From Gnetum montanum (Eukaryota; Streptophyta; Gnetopsida; Gnetales; Gnetaceae), in NCBI GenBank assembly GCA_015680685.1, contig MNCI01030248.1, positions 37,017 through 101,016 on the forward strand: a stretch of 64,000 nt of DNA, given 5' to 3'. Each line of letters begins with the position of its first letter. Position 1 is the stretch's first letter. Both the position numbers and the translations under genes were made by a program. The notes under the pieces were generated by a model. It was not told where the DNA came from, ran no database searches, and was given only the letters and a program-made list of their open reading frames with translations. This document shows positions 56,577 to 64,000 of the stretch, one piece after another.

Positions 56577-57831
56577 TACCCCCATGACTGAATGAAAACT
56601 TGTCCTCGAGTTCCTTACAATATTGTTGGGAAAGTATGGGATTATTGACTCAAATGGAACTAATGGGATGACATGTTAACGGATCATCAATACAAGACAC
56701 AACAAAACTAGTGTTCATGACAACAAGAGTGAACACCTTATTACATTGACATCAAGCCTCATTTGGCAGCTGAGAAAGAGAGAGAGAAAGAAGTTTTGCT
56801 GCTGCCAACGCCAAGATTATGCCTTTTGTTGTCCATCCGTAAGCGTACCATCGATCTTGCTCCTTGCATAGCTGCTTTAGCACTACTCTAATCCAGGTGT
56901 TCCCTCTAGATCCACTCCGTTCTTGTATGATTGTCATCTACACATACAACACAGTCTTATATTAGCAAGGGTAAATGAATCACAATGTAATTGATACCTT
57001 GCTTTGGTGTAAGTCCATTGGCTGAGTTGTGGTATGGCTGATACGGATTTGGAGATATAATACTGATGACTATCGTAGGTGTAGGGGTTAGGAGAAAATC
57101 AAAAAAATTAGGCCCCGTACCCCCATGACTAATCATGAATCTCCAATAGCAATAAAATGGAGAAAGAATAAAAACAAGAAGATGGAGAAAACGAGACAAC
57201 TAGGACATCGATGAAATGCATGTTAAGATGGAAATGAACAAAATAAAATAGATTGCAAAAATGTTAGGGAAAATAATTAAATTGGTGCACCAAATAGGAA
57301 TGTCAGTGGGTCCTCCCCAAAGCAGGCTCATGCCCTTAATGCCCTGACAAACCCACATTCAAAGATTCTGTAGGCTCTAGCAATGTTATTTAGAACAAGA
57401 GTTAAAATATTAACCACAAGAATTTACCTAAAAGAAAATAATGCATCAACCAAAATATACACTAATGAGACCATCGACAATGAGGTGAACAATGGAGAGA
57501 AGGATGGAGAGAATAGAATGGAATGGAATTCCAAGAACAAGGTGATGTACAGCCCCTTGTGGAGTTAATGATTAATGTGACTTGGTAAATCTCATTCCAA
57601 CTCTAGCCTCAAACAAACCACATCCAGTGACTTCGCATCAATGCATTCAGCCAATCCATCCACTTGAATAACAAGAATGCCTCTCCAAAGAGCCACCATC
57701 ATTCTGATGAATGAAGGAGGAGAGAATGGAAATCGGGAAGGGCCTTAGTTAGAGGGAACATTTTTAGTTCCATAACTAGTGTTTGTAGCCAAATAGATTA
57801 TTTTTTCTAAGGGGTGTGCTTTAAATTCTCA

Positions 57832-57867
<36 letters not shown>

Positions 57868-58419
57868 ATCTTTATTTTTTATTTTATGTGTTTATGTGTG
57901 AGAACCACACCATGCAAAGACTTTGTTATTTTGATTTTCTCAGCTTCCCGATGATTGGGTAACATTGAAATGGTAAGAAAAATTAAGAAGAAAACATCCA
58001 AGCACCCAAGAGAATGGCCAACACAAATGCATCAAGTTCCCTTGAAGTCACACCCTTTTCAATCCTTGAGTCCTTTCTTAGTTTAAGAAAGACCCAGTCA
58101 CCGATTCATTAGAGTTCTTATTAGAAAGGGACTATACATTTCCAAGCCAAGAGAGAGCATAGAAACTTGTGGATGAATGGATGAAGTAGACTCATTGCCT
58201 ACCATATCAAACGAAAATACCTTAGTATCAACATCGTAACCTAAAGGTAAAAATCAAACATTAGTAATCAAGTGCAAAAATAGTTCATACCATCATGAAG
58301 AACAGTTATTGGGTGACAAACATAACAGGATGGATAAAACACAGAAAAAACACACACACACAAAATGAAAAAGTATAACGATGTTGTAAAACAAAAATAA
58401 AAAAAGTTAAAGAAATTTG

Positions 58420-58420
58420 N
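58420..58420. other. Assembly join (single N, 166 bp duplicated)
   Basis: 58254-58419 and 58421-58586 are the same 166 bp with one difference, across the N. Confidence 0.9.
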
Positions 58421-58559
58421 TCAAACATTAGTAATCAAGTGCAAAAATAGTTCATACCATCATGAAGAACAGTTATTGGGTGACAAACATAACAGGATGG
58501 ATAAAACACAGACAAAACACACACACACAAAATGAAAAAGTATAACGATGTTGTAAAAC

Positions 58560-58835
58560 AAAAATAAAAAAAGTTAAAGAAATTTGCAAAACAAAAATAT
58601 GTAAAACAAAAACATGTAAAACAAAAATGTGTAAGAAAAAAATGTATAAAACAAAAACATGCAGAACAAAGATGTGTAAAAAAACGTGTAAAACAAAAAT
58701 GTGTAAAAACAACATGTAAAAAAAATGTGCAAAACAAAAATGTGTAAAACAAAAACGTGTAAGAAAAAAATGTGTAAAACAAAAACATGTAAAACAAAAA
58801 CGTGTAAGAGAAAAATGTGTAAAACAAAAATTAAA
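58560..58835. repeat. GTGTAAAACAAAAAC minisatellite, element D 3' region
   Basis: About 16 units of 15-18 bp, alternating (A/G)TGT(A)AAACAAAAA and ACATGTAAAACAAAAAC. It produces artefactual Phe/Cys/Thr/His-rich frames on the minus strand. The corresponding stretch in element C (36825-36955) has about 7 looser units. Confidence 0.9.
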
Positions 58836-58857
58836 AAGAACTAAGGGCCTCCAATGA

Positions 58858-61800
58858 TCAACATAGGTGGCCATCTCCCCCATGACTGAATGGATAGGGA
58901 GAGATCTGAAATAATGAGTGTGTATTTGAATTTCTTAGAAGTGTCCAACTCCTCCCAATTGATGTTCTTAGATTAAGGGGTGGAAGTTGGTGACGCTCAT
59001 ATTCCAATGTGTCTATGCCTTCGTTGTTAGCATGAGTTGTTTCCCCAATTTGTTCCATGCATGTTGGTCAGTTGCTCTTTCGTTTAGCTATCAACCACGG
59101 GGTGTCCACTACTTGTGTGGTTGCTACATACAAGCACCTTTGAATGTTGTTCTTTGGTGCACACCGATTATATGAAACAGATGTTGAGCATTCTTCCATG
59201 TCATCACCCCTTGTGTCATTGTATGTGATGCATGAAAATTTTTCTTCTTGATCTTTCCATAAATGTTTACCTTAGATATCTCCAAGGAAAGATCGCAGAT
59301 CCCTAGGCATGCATCTACTGTACTTAACCATGCCCTTCCCATTATGATTGGGAAGTTCCCTTTGTTGTTGTTAACTTTGATCACCAGGAAATCGGCTAAG
59401 TATGACCAAACACACACAGTGGTAACTATGTCCTCCACCAATACCAAGGGAATGGTGATGGACTGGTCAACCAACTCAAGTTGAATGTTTCTCTTCTTGA
59501 GTTGGGGCAGGTTCTAGGCTTGATACATTTCTCGTGAGATTATGTTGACTCTAGAACCTGAGTTAAGAAGAGCCTTATGAGGTCCATTCTCAATGACTTG
59601 TAGATAGATTAAGGGACTTCCAAGATTAGAGAATTTCTTGGGAAGGTGGCCTACCTTAATCCAGTCGATTACGGTATGTGTTAACATAACCATATGTGTG
59701 AAGCTTTATTGTTGAACGGAAGAGAGCTCTGAAGTCTTGTATGTTGGAGGAGCGTACGTAGACTCAACCACTTGTTGTTGGGAGAACTTGTCTAGGCTTT
59801 TGGTTTTGAAGAAATGTCTTCTCTTTTTGCGGTTCTTAGAACTAGCAGCAGGTTGAATGTTTACAACTTTCGTAGCGATTCATTGCTACGGTTAAGTGGG
59901 GAGTTCCCCTTGCATTGTTTTTTTCAAAACCAATAGCAAGTTGAATGTTTACAACTCTCATAGCATTTCATTGCTACGGTTGAGTGGGAAGTTCCCCTTG
60001 CATTGTTGGAGTAGGAGGTATGGGAACTACCGGTGAAAGAGAGGCAGACGGATTTGAAGGATGGCATGGATGTGGAGTGTCTCCCGGAGGAGAAGGAGTC
60101 CTTCTAAAGTACTCCCAAACTTGGTAGTGACGTTGGGGAGTTATGTGACCCATAGAGTCACTTGGAAAAACTAGCTGCTGCACATAATAGCCATAAGGAT
60201 CGAGTTGCCGGTAAGGGTATTGTTGTCTCAGAGGTGGCATCCCCCATGACTGTGGGTATTGCCACTGCTGGTGTTGTCCGATGGGTTGTGGTGGAGTTCC
60301 ACTTGGATAGTACATTAACTGTTGGTGGAACTACCTTGGGTTACCTTGGGGATAAGGTAACCTTCGAGGTGTCTATCATTGGTTAAGTCTTGCGTTAAGT
60401 GCATACACCCCAGACTCTTGTAGATGTGAGATGATTGGACAACATCCCTTAGGATGGTCATATTGGCACATCTCACATCCACTGTCATTGTCTGTGTTAG
60501 AATCCACAACCTCATTAGAGATAGTTATTTTCCCCTTACCCTTGTTATGTGTACGGCCTGAATCTTTTCGCATTTTCTTATCCTTGTCACTACTTCATTC
60601 CTCCTTAGACTCCTCTACGATTTTTAGGACAGTTTCAAGTCTAGAGTCTAAGGAATCCCACAATTGATCCACCTTAGCTAACACTTCGGTTGTTAACTTC
60701 TAGAGCGACAAGATTTTTTTGTTCACCAACTCTTCGAGTGGTGACTAATCCTACTCATCACAAAATCTCACTCCCTTCTTCCGAAGGGAAGGATCATGAT
60801 TATATTCTTCCATGCTCTCTCTTTTTTGTAGTTCTCCTTCTTCTTTGGCTACTTTCTCCAACAAGAGATGAATTTCATGAGCTCTAAGTTCTAATAATCT
60901 CCCTTGGGCATAACTCCCAAGGGTTCTCCTAGTCTCATGTCTTAGCCCATCTACGATGTGGTGAAGTTGGTCCCGCTGTGCATAACCATGGCCCGGGCAA
61001 CGATGTAACAATGCATAGTATCGGCCCATGGCAGCATCCAAGGGTTCATGATTACCTTGTTTCCATCCTTGGATCTGTTTACGCACATTAGACACTCTGG
61101 ATTATGTTTCATATTTATCATTAAATAATTCTAACATCGTATTTCATCTCCTAAAGGTTTCCGATTCTAAGGACCGGTACCAATCCTCTACTTCCTTGAT
61201 GAGTGTCCTGGGAAATAACTTTAGTTTTTGCCACTCATTTTCTATGTTTTGCAAGGCACATGCATTGTGGAATGCCTATAAATGATTTTGCAGATCTGTG
61301 TTGTATCCCTCTTCAAAGCATGGGATATTGTTCATGTCTAGGTGCTTGATCCGACTATCTTTTTTATGCCTTGTCAGTATTCTTACTGCCTTTGTTATAT
61401 CTAGCATACTCTAGGTTGTAAGTAGGGGCTCATCATGATCATCTCTTTCATGACGTATGTGATTTCTACTTTGTTCCCTACTTTCCCTTCATTCATGCCC
61501 TTGTCCTCTCTCTTGACTCTCTCGTTGAGGTCTCTCATTTTTCCTACCTCTATCCTCACCATTATGTTCTTGGTGGCTATGCCCAGATGTGGAAGGAGAG
61601 GGTGAGTGATGTGATGAAAGTGAAGAAGAAGGAGAACCATCACCATGAAAATGTTTCTTACCATCTCTCTAGCTGCTACGGCCCTGATTGTGATGACAAT
61701 CTAAGTGCCCATCCTTGTCATGTGTTGTTGTTCCTTTAGTGAACAATTGGCATTTACGGGGATCAGAACTAGGGTTGTGTATCATGGAGTGCAGGTTCTG

Positions 61801-62292
61801 ATACCCCACCTCCTCACCATCATTAGGAGGAAAAACATCATTTTATAGGAAAACCATTATAAGTGGTTCACCATCTCCAATTTCACTTAGGATGTGCAAG
61901 ACCCCTTTGCCCTTCAACAATGTATGATAGCTCTCCTTCCTCGATTCCCTTATACGTTGTGCTACTATGGGATGATAATCCCTCATGTCAAAGTCTCCTA
62001 TAAGGTATTTAGCATAGAGCTGTGTCATGCCTATTTGTGCAAGAGCATGAATAAGCATGTTAGGGATTGCCCAATCTGGAGGTAACACTATGTTACCTTG
62101 CATGTCTCTCCATCGCAACTGTTCATCCTAATGGAAGATAAAAGTAAAGTTCAGTATATACTCATTGGGATGGGTATATACCACTCGGTATTGTTGAGGA
62201 ACTAGCAGATTTTGGTTATGTGTTTTAGATTGTCGACTATCATTTGTATGATTCTTAGGTTGTGAATTTCTTTTGTTCGAAGAAGAAGACAT
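58858..62292 (-). pseudogene. Element D Gag-protease pseudogene
   Basis: Aligns with the 1114-aa element C protein from the ATG at 62292 (MSSSSNKRN) to the same ending GGDGHLC at 58858. Readable blocks: N-terminal domain 61843-62118; capsid-like core 60751-61095 (KQIQGWKQGNHEPLDAAMGR); zinc-knuckle variant 60470-60510 (CEMCQYDHPKGCC); Pro/Gln-rich linker 59974-60315; protease at 59124-59600, where the catalytic triad reads N-S-G, and DFPIIMGRAWLST-like text remains. More than ten stops and shifts. Confidence 0.9.
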
Positions 62293-62418
62293 CTTGATTT
62301 AATTCGGTGTGCTATTTAACCGTTATATAATTTTTTATTTAATTAACCCTAAGGTTTGTTTAAGCTTCCAACGATGCGAGTGATTTCCTATGTTCTATTT
62401 AGCGCACAAACACTTAGT

Positions 62419-62435
62419 CCTCGACAACAGTGCCA
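62419..62435 (-). promoter_or_regulatory. Primer-binding site of element D (tRNA-Asp type)
   Basis: CCTCGACAACAGTGCCA on the plus strand, one base before the LTR; four changes from tRNA-Asp. Confidence 0.8.
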
Positions 62436-62436
62436 A

Positions 62437-63246
62437 TGATGAGTGGCGAGGTACCCCTACACTAAACCATACGAATATGAGCATAGCATGCGTGATCCAA
62501 TCGAACTCCGTAGACTAAGTGCCTACATGCCTCATGGAACACTTAAGGTTAATTATTCGTTGTCTTCCCAGACTTACTTGTAGTTGTCACGGTGTATGGT
62601 TAAGTAAGTCTGAGGTATATGATTTTTATAGCTTTTCGCTTTTATCTCCTATGCTGATAAGGTAAAGGGTTGAAGAGACTAATTGACTAACTCTAACTAA
62701 CTAACTAAGCCTTAATTAATCTAGCGTCAGCATCTGTTCCAACTTACCATTCACACCCTAAACCAATGCAACCTTGGTTACCAAACGCTAGTCGTTGCTG
62801 GGATCACCAAGCATAACACACATGCTCAAAGCGGTCATACTAAGGCACTTAACTAGGAGAGAAGGGTTGAGAAAGATTTAATAACTAATAAATCATTTAA
62901 ATAAAAAATAATAAATAACAATAAATAAAGTCCTAATTAGCCTGTTCCATGCACTGCACGGTTTATCCAAGAAGTTCGTCTTTATTTCCATACAAAACAT
63001 GTGTTTAGGTATAATATTTGCTCGAATAAATATCCGTTCACTTTGAAGTTCCTATTATGGGCACATGGACATTAATCTATCTCTAGAGAGGTAAAACTGC
63101 TGCCTCTTATTTATAGAACTAGCGGTGGACCGTGATATCGCATACGCGATATTGTGGGGGATGACGCGATATCACGTAAGTGATATCGCAAGGGCCACGA
63201 TATCACATACACAATATTGCGGCCCATGCAATATCGTGTCCCATCA
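62437..63246 (-). repeat. 5' LTR of element D
   Basis: TGATGAGTGGCGAGGTACCC ... CCCATCA, close to 55752-56576 but with clear mismatches and a small deletion around 63095. TATA at 63108-63119 on the minus strand; palindromic GATATC units at 63135-63238. The TSD copy ACAAG follows at 63247-63251. Confidence 0.9.
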
Positions 63247-63251
63247 ACAAG

Positions 63252-64000
63252 AAAGATTAATATAAACCAACTTTTGTTACAAAATGGTGAACATTTCAAT
63301 ACATGAAAATGCCTTTTGGATAAATGAATGTAGGATCAATCTTTCAACGTACCATGAATAAAAATTTTCAAGAGATTATTAAGAAAAACATAGACATTTA
63401 TTTAGATAACTTAATAGTTTTTTCATGTGATAAATGGATCCATATTCAAGATCTTAAAAATATATTTTTGATATTTAGGAAATATCATGTGACATTAAAT
63501 TTTTAGTCTATATTTGGTTTACAAAGTGAGAAATTCCTTAGTTACATAGTGACAAGAGAAGGTAATTTTGTTAATCCTAAGCATGTTAACACTATACTAG
63601 AAATTCCTTATCCATTATCCAAAAAGGATTTAAGAGCTTTCTTTAGGAAGATTAACTTCATTAGGTGATTTATTCCTATGTTTGATAAAGTAGTAAGACC
63701 TTTTAACATAATGCTAAGAAAGATGAGGACATTACATGGACTTCTAAATGCAAAAATTATTTGTTTATCTATAAAATAAGTTGTGGTTGAAGCTCTAGTT
63801 CTAGTCGATCCTTGGTATGATAATGATTGCTTTCTATATGCCTTTGCAAGTGATCATACAATACCTACCATTTTGACTCAAGAGATAGCTAGTCACAAAG
63901 AACACCCCATCACTTATATGTCTAATCCACTTAAAGATACTAAATTAAGATACTCTCCTGTAGAAAAACAACTTATGTTGTAGTTAAAGCTTTAAGGAAT
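63252..64000 (+). pseudogene. Element E pol, part 2: RT palm and gypsy RNase H, running off the window
   Basis: RT continues exactly where element D cut it: FQYMKMPFGLMNVGSIFQRT-like text, then NIDIYLDNLIVFS, where the catalytic Y-x-D-D is YLDN (second Asp lost). The thumb has KFLSYIVTREGNFVNPKHVN and DLRAFFRKINFIR. 63783-63983 is gypsy RNase H (FLYAFASDHTIPTILTQEIA; HPITYMSNPLKDTKLRYSPV). Stops are present. The integrase would lie beyond the right edge. Confidence 0.8.

Larger units (their letters stand above)
56577..58857 (-). other. 3' noncoding region of element D
   Basis: Matches element C 34971-36976 in order. Contains PPT-like AGTCATGGGGGTA (minus strand) at 56577-56590 and 57118-57130 and the GGGGGAGA variant at 58873-58886, (CT)n at 57834-57865, (CA)n near 58350 and 58518, and a large GTAAAACAAAAA minisatellite. 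No gene seen. Confidence 0.75.
55752..63246 (-). mobile_element. Element D: non-autonomous gag-protease element, 7.5 kb, inside RT of E
   Basis: Complete with TSD ACAAG, LTRs of 825 and 810 bp (TGATGAG ... CCATCA), tRNA-Asp-type primer site, gag-protease pseudogene and a 2.3 kb 3' noncoding region. It is collinear with element C throughout and lacks pol in the same place, so C and D belong to one non-autonomous subfamily. Its gag-pro has multiple stops, so D is older than C. About 166 bp at 58254-58419 are duplicated artificially at the N (58420), so the true length is about 7.33 kb. Confidence 0.92.
41596..64000 (+). mobile_element. Element E: old plus-strand gypsy element, split by later insertions
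   Basis: Pieces in order on the plus strand: LTR-like 41596-42627, decayed tRNA-Asp-type primer site, gag fragment (43186-43690), then F and B inserted, RNase H and RT N-terminus (54165-55746), D inserted, RT C-terminus and gypsy RNase H (63252-64000, running off the window). The D insertion is certain because the RT reading resumes after a perfect TSD. The link between the gag fragment and the pol pieces is inferred from orientation, style and matching decay. Confidence 0.65.

Noticed and set aside
57834-57865. (CT)n and the (CA)n at 36779-36799 as features of interest
   Set aside because: Ordinary microsatellites in retroelement 3' regions.
58435-58883. Minus ORFs of 130-136 codons rich in Phe, Cys, Thr and His
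   Set aside because: Artefact of the GTAAAACAAAAA minisatellite and of the duplicated 166 bp at the N.

Overview
The window looks like intergenic DNA from a large seed-plant genome. It carries dense, nested, mostly decayed Ty3/gypsy LTR retrotransposons of the Tat/Ogre and Athila-like clades, and one host gene, a three-exon CYP71-clan cytochrome P450. A gymnosperm is plausible from the retroelement load and the P450 style, but this is inference. Nothing bacterial is present: no operons, no CRISPR array, no intact tRNA or rRNA gene.

Layout from left to right. 1-3.93 kb is the 3' end of a plus-strand Tat-like element (T1): short hairpin arrays, 3' noncoding DNA, polypurine tract and 3' LTR. 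3.94-4.69 kb is an inverted fragment of the related T2-type LTR. 4.69-10.61 kb is a decayed minus-strand Athila-like element (A). 10.61-29.17 kb is one very large minus-strand Tat/Ogre-like element (T2, about 18.6 kb) with ~2.1 kb LTRs, gag, protease, RT, two RNase H domains and integrase. Between protease and RT it holds a ~5 kb gene-like segment in the opposite orientation with its own TATA box. Related short hairpin arrays mark the module borders. 29.2-32.65 kb is the P450 (minus strand, complete except for one in-frame stop). 33.47-33.70 kb is a tRNA-like SINE with a perfect 11-bp target duplication.

34.28-41.53 kb is a young non-autonomous element (C) with an intact 1114-codon gag-protease ORF, a perfect TSD (CTTTG), a 17/17 match to the 3' end of plant tRNA-Asp at its primer site, and no polymerase. 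It sits inside an older LTR of its own family. 41.6-64.0 kb is an old plus-strand gypsy element (E), broken by other insertions: a transposon-protein-like ORF (F, 43.7-45.8 kb), a pol-containing Athila-like element (B, 46.15-54.16 kb), and a second gag-protease-only element (D, 55.75-63.25 kb, TSD ACAAG) that lies inside the RT gene of E.

How the parts relate: A, B, C and D share LTR ends (TGATGAG...), a tRNA-Asp-type primer site and the same gag-protease, so pol-bearing copies such as B are the likely helpers for the pol-less C and D. T1 and T2 are related by PPT, LTR start and array family. All polyproteins except that of C are broken. Five single Ns are assembly joins; three have the same sequence repeated on both sides and one has removed part of an LTR.
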